Origin: Candidatus Peregrinibacteria bacterium CG_4_9_14_0_2_um_filter_41_14
GTDB taxonomy: Bacteria; Patescibacteriota; Gracilibacteria; UBA1369; UM-FILTER-41-14
Assembly (NCBI GenBank): GCA_002788755.1
Contig: PFRW01000050.1
Span: forward strand, 1-52,070
Direction: 5' to 3'
Length of the DNA stretch: 52,070 bases
Below the pieces are notes generated by a model. It made no database searches and was not told the DNA's origin. It was given only the letters and a program-made list of their open reading frames with translations. The translations under genes were made by a program, and so were the position numbers. This document shows, piece after piece, positions 33,340 to 41,251 of the stretch. The first letter of the stretch is position 1. Each line of letters begins with the position of its first letter.

Positions 33340-34677
33340 TTAGGAATTGCGAAGATTTTGCATCATTTTAATCTTTGCCTGTAAGATGGCACCGCTACCA
33401 ATATCGGTGCGGTATTCGATTGGACCTTCGATTTGCCCAAGGCCGGTTAGGGCTTGTTCTCGTGCTTCTTCAATTGTTGCGCCCATGCCCACAAATGCAA
33501 TGGCGCGTGATCCAGACATTTCCAGTTCATAATATGCATCAGTTTCGTTGAGAAGATTAACTGAGGCAAAATAAACTTTGGCGGGATAATCCCCTTTGTT
33601 AAGTTTAATGATTGCACCTTTTTGCGGATTTTCGGGGTACCCTTTTGGTACGGCGTAAACGCAAACGGTCGCTTGTTTTGTAAATTCGGCAGGAAACTTA
33701 TTGAGATCTCCTGCTAAAATCGCTTCGCACAGTTCCACAAAATCGTCTTTAAGAAGGTTGAGCAGATTCATTGCTTCCGGGTCACCAAAGCGAGCGTTGT
33801 ACTCAATAACGCGAACACCATTGCTGGTTACCATAAAGCCACCGTAAAGGACGCCGGTAAAGGGGGTGCCGGTTTCGGTTTTAACGGCTTTAAGAATTTG
33901 TTGATTGATTTGGCGAGCGTCTTGCAAGTCGTTTGCTTCCAAAAAGGGGAGGCTGCCATCGCTATCGCTATAAGTGCCCATACCACCTGTGTTGGGGCCC
34001 TCGTCGCCGTTGTAAGCGCGCTTATGATCTTGAACGGCGGGAAATGTATATAAGTTTTCACCATCGGCTAATGCAAGCAAGCTGAACTCTTGACCAACTA
34101 ACTTTTCTTCAATTACAACACGATCGCAGTCGGCTAAACACTCTTCGGCAAAGGCAACGCCTGCGTTAATATCTGGTAAATGTTCACCGGACAACTTCAC
34201 GCCTTTTCCACCTAAAAGGCCGTCATATTTAATAACAAAATTGCCACCAAGTTCATCGGCTAAAAAGGCGCTGATGCCGTCGGCATTGTGAAAAACTTTA
34301 AATTTTGGAAGGCCGGGGATTTGATATTTAGCCATTAACTCCCTCGTAAAGGCTTTGGACGTTTCCAGTTGCGCAGTAATTTTTAAAGGAGCAACAGATC
34401 GTAAATTATTATGTTGAAGTAAAAAATCGCCAAGGCCTTGCCCAATGGGGTCATCGGGGCCGATTACGACAAAGTCAGGACTAACCTCGCTGGCAAAAGC
34501 AGAAATTGCTTCAAAATCACTTGAACTGCCGACTTTGTACTGTATACTTAGTTGCTTAATGCCAGGATTAATAGCTTGTCCAAAAGCATATAGTTCGACT
34601 TGGTGCTTACTATTGATAAGGGCTTCGGCTAGGGCATGCTCGCGGGCACCATTACCAATTAATAAGATTTTTCTCAT
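33340..34677 (-). CDS. purD: phosphoribosylamine-glycine ligase
   Basis: Second step of de novo purine synthesis: phosphoribosylamine + glycine + ATP to GAR. The 445 residues begin with the N-terminal PurD pattern KILLIGNGAREHALAEAL, have the ATP-grasp core (KYDGLLGGKGVKL, EEKLVGQEFSLLALADG, QDHKRAYNGDEGPNTGGMG) and EYNARFGDPEA in the metal-binding region. Length is normal. Its ATG overlaps the purF TGA as ATGA, so it is translationally coupled to the enzyme producing its unstable substrate. No other pur gene is in the window. Confidence 0.95.
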   Translation of the reverse strand: MRKILLIGNGAREHALAEALINSKHQVELYAFGQAINPGIKQLSIQYKVGSSSDFEAISAFASEVSPDFVVIGPDDPIGQGLGDFLLQHNNLRSVAPLKITAQLETSKAFTRELMAKYQIPGLPKFKVFHNADGISAFLADELGGNFVIKYDGLLGGKGVKLSGEHLPDINAGVAFAEECLADCDRVVIEEKLVGQEFSLLALADGENLYTFPAVQDHKRAYNGDEGPNTGGMGTYSDSDGSLPFLEANDLQDARQINQQILKAVKTETGTPFTGVLYGGFMVTSNGVRVIEYNARFGDPEAMNLLNLLKDDFVELCEAILAGDLNKFPAEFTKQATVCVYAVPKGYPENPQKGAIIKLNKGDYPAKVYFASVNLLNETDAYYELEMSGSRAIAFVGMGATIEEAREQALTGLGQIEGPIEYRTDIGSGAILQAKIKMMQNLRNS

Positions 34678-36143
34678 AAAAGCTGCATTTTAAGGTCTTT
34701 GTCTCCTTTTTCGATGGCCATATTTTCCAAGTACGCTTCTGTAATTTCGGGAGTTGGATAGTTGCCGTCGAAACAGGCTGTACAAAATTTTCGATTAATT
34801 GATTTTGGTGGTTTGACACTTTCGATAAGATCGTCTAGGTCTTGGTAAAAGACGGCGTCCGCTTTAATGGATTTTGCAATTTCTGCAACACTCAAATTGT
34901 TAGCAACAAACTCGGATTTTGTTGGCATATCCACACCGTACATACAGGGGAATTTTAATGGTGGCGCACATGAGGCAAAATAGACTTTTTCGGCACCTTG
35001 CTCACGCACTAGTTCAACTATTTTACGAGAAGTATTACCCCGCACAATACTATCGTCCACAATTAAAACTTTCTTTCCTTTTAATTCTAAAGGGATTGGA
35101 TTGAGCTTACGTCGGATTGATTTTTGGCGTTCGGCTTGAACAGGCATAATAAAGGTACGGCCAATATACCGATTTTTAATTAAACCTTCACGGTATTTGA
35201 CTCCTAGTGCGTATGCAAGCGTTACGGCAGCTGTACGTGCTGTATCTGGTACCGGAATAACAACATCGATTTCGATGCCGGAATCTTTAATTTTCTTAGC
35301 TAGTTGCTCCCCCATTCTTAATCTTGACTTATAAACACTAACGTTATCCATTAATGAGTCAGGCCGCGCTAGGTAGACATATTCAAAAATGCATGCGCGG
35401 TGTTCGATTTTTTCGGCGCAAATTTGCTTGTGGACTTTCTTATTTTCATCAATATAGATTACTTCTCCCGGTTGAATATCTTCAACAACTTCAAAACCGT
35501 TGCTGGTTAGGGCAACACTTTCGGACGCAATCATGTATTCAACGCCACCTGTGGCAGTTTGTCTTTTACCGTAAATTAGCGGACGGATGCCGTGCGGGTC
35601 TCTAAAGGCAAACATCCCCTGCCCCGCAATTAGACCAATTACAGAGTAACTGCCGGTGAGGCGCTTGTAGACATTTTTCATAACTCCAAAGAAAACATCG
35701 GGAGCGAGTTGTCGTTCGGCATCGGTCTGTAGCTCATGTCCTAACACATTTAAGAGCATTTCGGAGTCGGAACTACTGTTTAAATAGCGGTTATCTTCTT
35801 CGGTAATGATGTGCTTGAGTTCGTTATAGTTTGTTAAATTACCATTATGAATAAGGGCAATTCCGTATGGCGAATTAATAATAAAAGGCTGAGCCGCCGT
35901 AGGATCCATATTTCCCGCAGTGCGATAACGTACATGCCCAATACCAATTGCCCCAGTTAAATGATTAAACGAGTCCGGTGTAATAACATCCGACACAAGT
36001 CCATTGTCCTTTTTCAGATGGAAGTGTCCGTCGTACGTCACAATGCCGGCGGCGTCCTGTCCTCTGTGTTGAAGCATGAGTAGTGCTTCGTAAATGTCAA
36101 AAACGACATTGTCTTCCCCATGAATACCAACGATTCCACACAT
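34674..36143 (-). CDS. purF: amidophosphoribosyltransferase
   Basis: First committed step of purine synthesis: PRPP + glutamine to phosphoribosylamine. The 489 residues start MCGIVGIHG, so the Cys becomes the N-terminal nucleophile after Met removal without a propeptide. The PRPP loop VLIVDDSIVRGNTSRKIV is intact. Cysteines at HRACIFEYVY, FPCMYG and FCTACF match the [4Fe-4S] ligand positions of the Bacillus-type enzyme, unlike the cluster-free E. coli type. Nine bases after folD, ATGA overlap with purD. Confidence 0.95.
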   Translation of the reverse strand: MCGIVGIHGEDNVVFDIYEALLMLQHRGQDAAGIVTYDGHFHLKKDNGLVSDVITPDSFNHLTGAIGIGHVRYRTAGNMDPTAAQPFIINSPYGIALIHNGNLTNYNELKHIITEEDNRYLNSSSDSEMLLNVLGHELQTDAERQLAPDVFFGVMKNVYKRLTGSYSVIGLIAGQGMFAFRDPHGIRPLIYGKRQTATGGVEYMIASESVALTSNGFEVVEDIQPGEVIYIDENKKVHKQICAEKIEHRACIFEYVYLARPDSLMDNVSVYKSRLRMGEQLAKKIKDSGIEIDVVIPVPDTARTAAVTLAYALGVKYREGLIKNRYIGRTFIMPVQAERQKSIRRKLNPIPLELKGKKVLIVDDSIVRGNTSRKIVELVREQGAEKVYFASCAPPLKFPCMYGVDMPTKSEFVANNLSVAEIAKSIKADAVFYQDLDDLIESVKPPKSINRKFCTACFDGNYPTPEITEAYLENMAIEKGDKDLKMQLL

Positions 36144-36152
36144 AATAAAGGA

Positions 36153-37010
36153 TTAAGATTGATTATTTTGTCGCTTTGCTGCAATGACAACGTTCTCCAT
36201 TAAACAAGCAACCGTCATGGGTCCTGCGCCGCCGGGAACGGGCGTAATGTAGCTGGCTTTTTTCGCAATTTCGTCAAAATCAACATCGCCGCATAGTTTG
36301 CCATCTACACGATTGCAGCCAATATCAACAACAACGGCGCCGTCTTTAACCATGTCGGCGGTAATTAGATTGGGTCGGCCAACGGCCACAATTAAAATAT
36401 CGGCACGTTTGGTGTTGGCAGCTAAATCTTTTGTATGAATGTGGCAAGTGGTCACGGTTGCGTCTCGATTTAGCATCATAATGGTCATTGGTTTGCCAAC
36501 AATATTACTATGCCCAACTACGGTTACATCTTGGCCCTCAATTGGTAAGTTATAGTACTCAAGCATTTTAATAACGCCTTTTGGGGTGCAAGGTACAAGC
36601 CCTTCAAACTCTTTACTTAAAAACATTTTGCCAACGTTGTAAGCATGAAAACCGTCGACATCTTTGTCGGGGTTAATTCTTTTTAATAAAACAGGAACAT
36701 TGAGGTGCTGTGGTAATGGTAGCTGAATTAAGATGCCGTGAATTTCGGGATTGGTGTTGAGTTCGTCGATTTTGGCTTCTAGTACTGCTTGTTCTACAGT
36801 GCTTGCATACGAAATCTGCTCCCACAAAACGCCGGTAGCTTCACAACTTTTCTCTTTTTGACGAACATAGCTTAAAGATCCCAAATCTTCGCCAACTAAA
36901 ATTACGGCCAACTTAGGGTGAATATGTTCCGCTTGCAATGCCTCTACATCTTTTTGCACTGTGGCGAGAACAGAGTCGCTAACGAGTCGACCATCAAGAA
37001 TATTGGCCAT
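36153..37010 (-). CDS. folD: bifunctional methylenetetrahydrofolate dehydrogenase / methenyltetrahydrofolate cyclohydrolase
   Basis: Interconverts 5,10-methylene-THF and 10-formyl-THF, the formyl donor of purine synthesis. The 285 residues contain VGEDLGSLSYVRQKEKSCE with the catalytic Lys, GILIQLPLPQHLN, the Rossmann motif VVGHSNIVGKPM and TPVPGGAGPMTVACLMENV. Start is the ATG at 37008-37010 (MANILDGR), not the TTG 12 bases upstream. It heads the folD-purF-purD run and is divergent from the thymidylate kinase gene, with promoter boxes in the shared gap. Confidence 0.95.
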   Translation of the reverse strand: MANILDGRLVSDSVLATVQKDVEALQAEHIHPKLAVILVGEDLGSLSYVRQKEKSCEATGVLWEQISYASTVEQAVLEAKIDELNTNPEIHGILIQLPLPQHLNVPVLLKRINPDKDVDGFHAYNVGKMFLSKEFEGLVPCTPKGVIKMLEYYNLPIEGQDVTVVGHSNIVGKPMTIMMLNRDATVTTCHIHTKDLAANTKRADILIVAVGRPNLITADMVKDGAVVVDIGCNRVDGKLCGDVDFDEIAKKASYITPVPGGAGPMTVACLMENVVIAAKRQNNQS

Positions 37011-37037
37011 AGGCTTAATCAATATTATTACACAGCC

Positions 37038-37066
37038 AATTTACAAGCTTAATTGCACTTTGGCAA
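37038..37066 (-). promoter_or_regulatory. folD-purF-purD promoter
   Basis: Minus strand TTGCCA (plus 37061-37066), 17-base spacer, TAAATT (plus 37038-37043). It overlaps the face-to-face tmk promoter, so the two directions may exclude each other. Confidence 0.6.
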
Positions 37067-37082
37067 CCGGTAATGCTATATT
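37053..37082 (+). promoter_or_regulatory. thymidylate kinase promoter
   Basis: TTGCAC (37053-37058), 18-base spacer, TATATT (37077-37082); the ATG is 23 bases downstream. Overlaps the folD promoter on the other strand. Confidence 0.55.
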
Positions 37083-37104
37083 GTGGTCAAAATTAACAAA
37101 AATT

Positions 37105-37689
37105 ATGTTTATCACTTTTTATGGGATTAATAACATTGGAAAAACGACACACGCTAAACGTTTTGCACAAAGATGCGAAGAACTTGCCGGCCTAAAAGTA
37201 AAATATCTAAAATTCCCACTTTACGACCTCCCTCCCTCCGGCCCCTTTTTAAACGAGCAACTCCGTGGCGATGCCGGCCAAACAGTAACAGAGGAAGAAT
37301 TGCAAACCTGGTTTGTTGTAAACCGATGGCAACACCAACCGCAACTAATGCGTGACCTTGCCGAATACGACGTTGTTGTTGCCGAAGATTATGTGCAAAC
37401 CGGCATTGCCTGGGGCACTGCTAAAGGCGCATCTGAAGAGTGGCTGGAGGCGATTAATGCTCCCCTGCTTAAAGAGGATGTTAGTGTTTTAATGCTTGGG
37501 GAACGCAGCAAGGATGCAATGGAAGAACAACATGTGCATGAAACTAACGATGAATTGATCGCTAAATGCGATGAGGTACTCCGCCGCAGGGCCAGCCGAT
37601 TAGGCTGGCTGACAGTAGAAGTGCAGCCGGAGAAGGATGATACGGAGGCGTTGGTTTGGGAGATGTTGAAGGGAAAGCTTGGGGCTTAA
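37105..37689 (+). CDS. divergent thymidylate kinase-like P-loop nucleotide kinase
   Basis: Most similar in layout to dTMP kinase (dTMP + ATP to dTDP); 194 residues. P-loop is GINNIGKTT instead of GxDGxGKST. The middle (DYVQTGIAWGTAKGASEEWL) matches the eukaryote/virus-type TMPK stretch (DRY-x-x-SG-x-A) better than the bacterial one, but the usual DRY reads EDY, losing the conserved Arg. A lid-like region (ERSKDAMEEQHVHETND) follows. The ATG at 37105 is chosen because the P-loop lies at residue 6-14; the longer frame upstream overlaps folD. dut lies 700 bases further, supporting a pyrimidine nucleotide role. A related deoxynucleoside kinase is the alternative. Confidence 0.75.
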   Translation: MFITFYGINNIGKTTHAKRFAQRCEELAGLKVKYLKFPLYDLPPSGPFLNEQLRGDAGQTVTEEELQTWFVVNRWQHQPQLMRDLAEYDVVVAEDYVQTGIAWGTAKGASEEWLEAINAPLLKEDVSVLMLGERSKDAMEEQHVHETNDELIAKCDEVLRRRASRLGWLTVEVQPEKDDTEALVWEMLKGKLGA

Positions 37690-37712
37690 TTACTAAAATT
37701 GGCTAATTCTGC

Positions 37713-37718
37713 TATAAT
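37713..37718 (+). promoter_or_regulatory. -10 box of the 37741 gene
   Basis: Perfect TATAAT 22 bases before the ATG; only a weak -35 (TTACTA, 37690-37695, 17-base spacer) precedes it. Confidence 0.5.
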
Positions 37719-37740
37719 TGCTGGATAGTTAATCTGCGAT

Positions 37741-38310
37741 ATGAGTACTACTCCGCAAGTGACTGGCAGTAAGACACCTGATTACCCAGAGGGATCTAAT
37801 CGTCCCGTAGTTGTTGGCGTGCCAATTGAGCTACTTAGAGGGGAGGCAAACGGGCAGGTTGTGGCAGCACTGAATGAACCTCCGGAGCTCCCTACTCTTA
37901 AACTTCAAGCAGTTCAGCGACCCGATCAGCCTACGGAAGCAAAAGTGGATGTTGAAGTCTCGGCAAGCTTGCCGGGTCCTTTTGAAAGCCTGTATCAGAT
38001 ATTAAATCTTACATTTGCGGATACTTTCGATAAATCAGATTTCATGAAGACGGCTATACAACGAGCTGGTATATTGGATAAATTACCGAACAAGAAGATG
38101 AAAAAGGAGTTCTTAATGATGACACTACCTAAACAAAGCCAAATCGACTCCGATGCTTTACTTACGCATTATACTGAGTGCTGGGATTATGCGTTACAAA
38201 ATGAAACTGCACCAGACTTGGAGGAAATATCGCTCTGGTGCGTAATTAAATTACATATCAGTAAATTAGGCATAAGTTATATACCTGCCAGGATACAAAG
38301 AATCTACTGA
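37741..38310 (+). CDS. hypothetical protein (189 aa)
   Basis: Not recognised. Residues 1-75 are Pro/Glu/Val-rich and probably unstructured; residues 78-189 form a compact helical domain (PFESLYQILNLTFADTF ... KMKKEFLMMTLPKQ ... WDYALQNETAP). No signal peptide or membrane helix, so cytoplasmic. It ends in TGA, which supports the standard genetic code here. It has its own TATAAT box and is convergent with dut after 90 bases that hold no visible element. Confidence 0.6.
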   Translation: MSTTPQVTGSKTPDYPEGSNRPVVVGVPIELLRGEANGQVVAALNEPPELPTLKLQAVQRPDQPTEAKVDVEVSASLPGPFESLYQILNLTFADTFDKSDFMKTAIQRAGILDKLPNKKMKKEFLMMTLPKQSQIDSDALLTHYTECWDYALQNETAPDLEEISLWCVIKLHISKLGISYIPARIQRIY

Positions 38311-38400
38311 ACGAATTGATAGAATTACTAAAAAGACTTTACGTAATCGACGGAGCCAGTCTAAATGCCATTAGTGTGAAATACATTGCGGGTTGGCCCC

Positions 38401-38829
38401 CTACCCCGTACTCCCAAACCCGCCTCTACTCTCCCCTGCTACCTCGTCACTCTCTACCAGTTGAGGGATGCCGACTTTAACGAAGATGCCTTGGGCAATG
38501 CGTTCGCCGCGGTCGACGGTGACGGTTTCTTTGGTAAAGTTGTAGACTTGGATGCCGAGTTCGTCGGTTTCGCCGCAGTAATCTTGGTCAATAATGCCGA
38601 TAGAGTGTGGCTTCATTAGGCCTTTTTTGCGTGGGGTGGAACTGCGGCTAACTAGCATGAGCATGTAGCCTTCCGGCACTTGCACAATTAAATTGGCGGG
38701 GATAATGGCAATGGCGGCGGGCTCAATTGTTATGCTTGTACGAGCATATAAATCAAAGCCAACGGCGCCTTTGGTGTGAAATTCCGGTAATGGGAGGGAT
38801 TTATCAATCCGTTTAATTTTTACTTGCAT
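38401..38829 (-). CDS. dut: dUTP diphosphatase
   Basis: Hydrolyses dUTP to dUMP, protecting DNA from uracil and supplying dUMP for thymidylate synthesis. The 142 residues contain the trimeric dUTPase motifs in order: GAVGFDLYA, LVSRSSTPRKKGLM, GIIDQDYCGE, RGERIAQGIFV and the glycine-rich C-terminal motif RGGFGSTG that closes over the active site. It overlaps the end of the DUF1385 gene by 17 bases. Confidence 0.95.
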   Translation of the reverse strand: MQVKIKRIDKSLPLPEFHTKGAVGFDLYARTSITIEPAAIAIIPANLIVQVPEGYMLMLVSRSSTPRKKGLMKPHSIGIIDQDYCGETDELGIQVYNFTKETVTVDRGERIAQGIFVKVGIPQLVESDEVAGESRGGFGSTG

Positions 38830-39790
38830 CTTTTTCGAGTTCTAGAGTTCGATTAAGGGCTTCGAGGGCAACTTCCAGTTGTTGGTCGTTTGGTTCACTC
38901 GTTGTTAGGCGTTGGAACCAAAGTCCCGGCACAACAAACATTCTCACAAAAAAGTTATTACGGTGTTTGGCGCTCAGCTTAAGTGCTTCGTAAGCAATAC
39001 CGGCAATTAGCGGTAGGACAAAGATGCGTTGACCAAACTGAATCCAAAATTCCGGATTGCGGGGAATAAATGTATAAACAACAATACTAATTAAAATGAC
39101 CATAAAAATAAAGCTAGTTCCGCAACGTGGATGAAAACGGGACTGCTTGCGCGCACCATTAACGGTTGTGAGATCTTCATTATTTTCGTAGGCAAAAACG
39201 GATTTATGTTCGGCACCATGGTATTCAAAAACGCGGCCAATGCTGGGGATCATGCTAATACCGGCAATATATAAAACAAAAATTGCGATTTTAATGCCAC
39301 CATCAACCAGGTTGTAGAGAATATCACTTTGTTGAAGCAGTGGGATGTAATTACGTAAAAACTCAGTTGTGTATAATGGCACAAGCTTAAACAGAACGAG
39401 AGCAAAGCCAAGAGCAACGATGATATTTACAACAAACAACACCATACCCCAAATTTCCTTGCCCAGATCGGTTTTGTGCGAATCGATTTCTTCGTCAATT
39501 TTTCGTTTTTGAATAATTTCCTCTTCGGTTTCTACGGCTTCTTCGGCAGATAAATTAATGGACTTCATCCCTAAAATTAACATTTCAACCATATTAACCA
39601 CACCGCGAACAATGGGGATATTTAAAAAGCGCCACCGTTGAATGACACTCTTAAAGGGCCAATCGTGTATTTTGATTGACCCATCTTGTTTACGTACTGC
39701 AATTGCAACGAAGTTGGCTGAGCGCATCATTACCCCTTCTATAAGGGCTTGGCCACCAACGGCAAAATCAAATTTTGGCTTATCTATCAT
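38813..39790 (-). CDS. DUF1385 family membrane protein
   Basis: Conserved bacterial membrane protein of unknown function, 325 residues. The start FAVGGQALIEGVMMRS and the motif FEYHGAEHKSVFAYEN with SRFHPRCGTSF are diagnostic for DUF1385. About four membrane helices occur between residues 105 and 275. The ATG at 39788-39790 is preferred to a TTG upstream since the family begins close to the GGQALIEGVMM motif. In many genomes this gene sits near prmC/prfA or rpmE; here it precedes dut, overlapping it by 17 bases. Confidence 0.9.
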   Translation of the reverse strand: MIDKPKFDFAVGGQALIEGVMMRSANFVAIAVRKQDGSIKIHDWPFKSVIQRWRFLNIPIVRGVVNMVEMLILGMKSINLSAEEAVETEEEIIQKRKIDEEIDSHKTDLGKEIWGMVLFVVNIIVALGFALVLFKLVPLYTTEFLRNYIPLLQQSDILYNLVDGGIKIAIFVLYIAGISMIPSIGRVFEYHGAEHKSVFAYENNEDLTTVNGARKQSRFHPRCGTSFIFMVILISIVVYTFIPRNPEFWIQFGQRIFVLPLIAGIAYEALKLSAKHRNNFFVRMFVVPGLWFQRLTTSEPNDQQLEVALEALNRTLELEKDASKN

Positions 39791-39819
39791 ATTATAAATT
39801 TTTATTAGACTCGCCAAGT

Positions 39820-39848
39820 AAATTACCTTTCTAAACTTGAGCGGTCAA
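39820..39848 (-). promoter_or_regulatory. promoter of the DUF1385-dut pair
   Basis: Minus strand TTGACC (plus 39843-39848), 17-base spacer, TAATTT (plus 39820-39825), 30 bases before the ATG. It separates DUF1385-dut from rplA upstream. Confidence 0.55.
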
Positions 39849-39855
39849 TAAAGAT

Positions 39856-40551
39856 TTATAACGCCATCACCTCTTGAGTTTCAATCATTACACTCGGCCC
39901 CATGCTTGTAGTTAAATGAACCGCTTTTACATAGGTGCCTTTTGCACCACTTGGCTTAGCATCTAAAATTGCTTTTAGAAGTGCCTTGAGATTTTCTTCA
40001 AGTTTTTCATTTGCAAAAGAAACTTTGCCAAAAATATTGTGAATAATGCCGGTTTTATCTGTACGAAACTCAATTTTACCTTTCATAATTTGCTCAATAA
40101 TTTTGGCAGGTTCAGGAGTAACAGTTCCGGCTTTAGGACTAGGCATTAAGCCTTGTTGCCCCAATGTTTTGGCAACCTTACCTAACTTGGCCATTAACGC
40201 GGGCATGGCAACAACCATGTCAAAATCTGTCCAGCCTTTTTCAATTTTTGCGATTATTGTTTCATTGCCGGCATCGATTGCACCGGCTTTAATGGCTTCG
40301 TCCACTTTATCATCACTAACAATGGCAACCACGCGTACGGTTTTACCTGTACCATGTGGTAACATAATTGTTGAACGAACGATTTGATCAGCATGCTTAG
40401 GATCAACACCCAAACGGATGTGAATTTCGCATGAAGCGTCAAATTTAGTTGTGTTTGTTTCTTTTAAAAGTGCGATAGCCTCACTAATACTGTAAATTGG
40501 TTTAACCACTTTAGCTTTTGCGTCGCGATATTTTTTTCCGTGTTTAGCCAT
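39856..40551 (-). CDS. rplA: 50S ribosomal protein L1
   Basis: Protein of the mobile L1 stalk, which helps release deacylated tRNA; in many bacteria also represses its own operon. The 231 residues have GKKYRDAKAKV, IHIRLGVDPKHADQIVR, LPHGTGKTVRV, MPALMAKLGKVAKTLGQQGLMPSPKAGTV and TKTSMGPSV-like closing motif (VHLTTSMGPSV). Length is standard. It follows rplK by 73 bases in the usual order, but rplJ/rplL do not follow. Confidence 0.96.
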   Translation of the reverse strand: MAKHGKKYRDAKAKVVKPIYSISEAIALLKETNTTKFDASCEIHIRLGVDPKHADQIVRSTIMLPHGTGKTVRVVAIVSDDKVDEAIKAGAIDAGNETIIAKIEKGWTDFDMVVAMPALMAKLGKVAKTLGQQGLMPSPKAGTVTPEPAKIIEQIMKGKIEFRTDKTGIIHNIFGKVSFANEKLEENLKALLKAILDAKPSGAKGTYVKAVHLTTSMGPSVMIETQEVMAL

Positions 40552-40624
40552 AATTGTATAATTAAATGATAGTGGTGTTAACGTCCTGGCGTGTGGACTC
40601 CCACAAAATAAATACTTAAATAAA

Positions 40625-41071
40625 TTATCCTTCTACCTTAACACCCATACTGCGAGCCGTACCACCAATAATTTTGGCAGCCTGTTCAACCGTATGCGCG
40701 TTTAGATCTTCCATTTTGATGGTTGCCACTGCTTCTAATTGTTTTTGAGTGATTGTACCAACCTTGGTTTTATTTGGTTCTCCGGAACCTTTTGGCAAAT
40801 TGATCGCTTTTTTAATTAAGAAAGCGGCTGGAGATGTTTTGGTAATGAAACTAAAAGTACGGTCTTCGTAAATTGTAATTTCGGCCGGAACGATTGCATC
40901 GCCCATGTCTTTTGTTTCATTATTGAACTGCGTACAAAACTCTTGAATCTGAATTCCGTGAGGACCTAGCGCAGAACCAACCGGTGGCGCCGGATTTGCC
41001 TTGCCGGCAGGAATTTGTAATTTAACAATTGATTTAATTTTTTTACCACTTTTACCACTTGGAGCAGCCAT
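40625..41071 (-). CDS. rplK: 50S ribosomal protein L11
   Basis: Protein at the GTPase-associated centre of the 50S subunit. The 148 residues contain VKLQIPAGKANPAPPVGSALGPHGI, the proline-rich hinge, and the C-terminal RNA-binding domain ending GTARSMGVKVEG. A separate promoter at 41097-41125 shows that it is not transcribed only from secE-nusG, which lie 2.1 kb upstream. Confidence 0.96.
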   Translation of the reverse strand: MAAPSGKSGKKIKSIVKLQIPAGKANPAPPVGSALGPHGIQIQEFCTQFNNETKDMGDAIVPAEITIYEDRTFSFITKTSPAAFLIKKAINLPKGSGEPNKTKVGTITQKQLEAVATIKMEDLNAHTVEQAAKIIGGTARSMGVKVEG

Positions 41072-41096
41072 GAAAAACGGGTTAATTTGCTAAGCT

Positions 41097-41125
41097 TTTT
41101 TACAGGTTTTGCCTGTTTTCGTCAA
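41097..41125 (-). promoter_or_regulatory. rplK promoter
   Basis: Minus strand TTGACG (plus 41120-41125), 17-base spacer, TAAAAA (plus 41097-41102), 25 bases before the ATG. Same boxes and spacing as the tRNA-Val promoter. The spacer contains ACAGG-CAAAA-CCTGT, a small hairpin. Confidence 0.65.
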
Positions 41126-41153
41126 GGCAAAAAAGCATAAAAGGCTGAATTTA

Positions 41154-41183
41154 TTGACTCTATTGCTTCGACTATGGTATTAT
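41154..41183 (+). promoter_or_regulatory. plus-strand promoter for a candidate small RNA
   Basis: TTGACT (41154-41159), 18-base spacer, TATTAT (41178-41183). The expected start point is about 41190, exactly at the first base of the helix described next. No plus-strand protein gene follows for 600 bases. Confidence 0.6.
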
Positions 41184-41189
41184 TTTTTA

Positions 41190-41251
41190 GAAATAAGTTT
41201 CCGGCCGTGGTTTATATACCACACCTAGCGGGAAATTTGTTTCTTTTTTTT
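41190..41251 (+). ncRNA. candidate small structured RNA ending in an intrinsic terminator
   Basis: Seen directly: 41190-41202 (GAAATAAGTTTCC) can pair without a break with 41231-41243, 13 base pairs including two G-U wobbles, followed at once by eight T residues (41244-41251). Inside the closing helix is a second hairpin GTGGT (41207-41211) / ACCAC (41218-41222) and a single-stranded ACCTAGCG. The RNA would be about 62 nt, with its own promoter just upstream. It lies in the gap between the divergent-read rplK leader and the 3' end of the 41250-41663 gene. On the minus strand the same helix has no T run after it, so it is not a terminator for a minus-strand gene. Being an independent RNA is inference. 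Confidence 0.55.

Noticed and set aside
41102..41117. ACAGG-CCTGT hairpin as a plus-strand terminator
   Set aside because: It is short, lies in the spacer of the rplK promoter and no plus-strand gene ends there.
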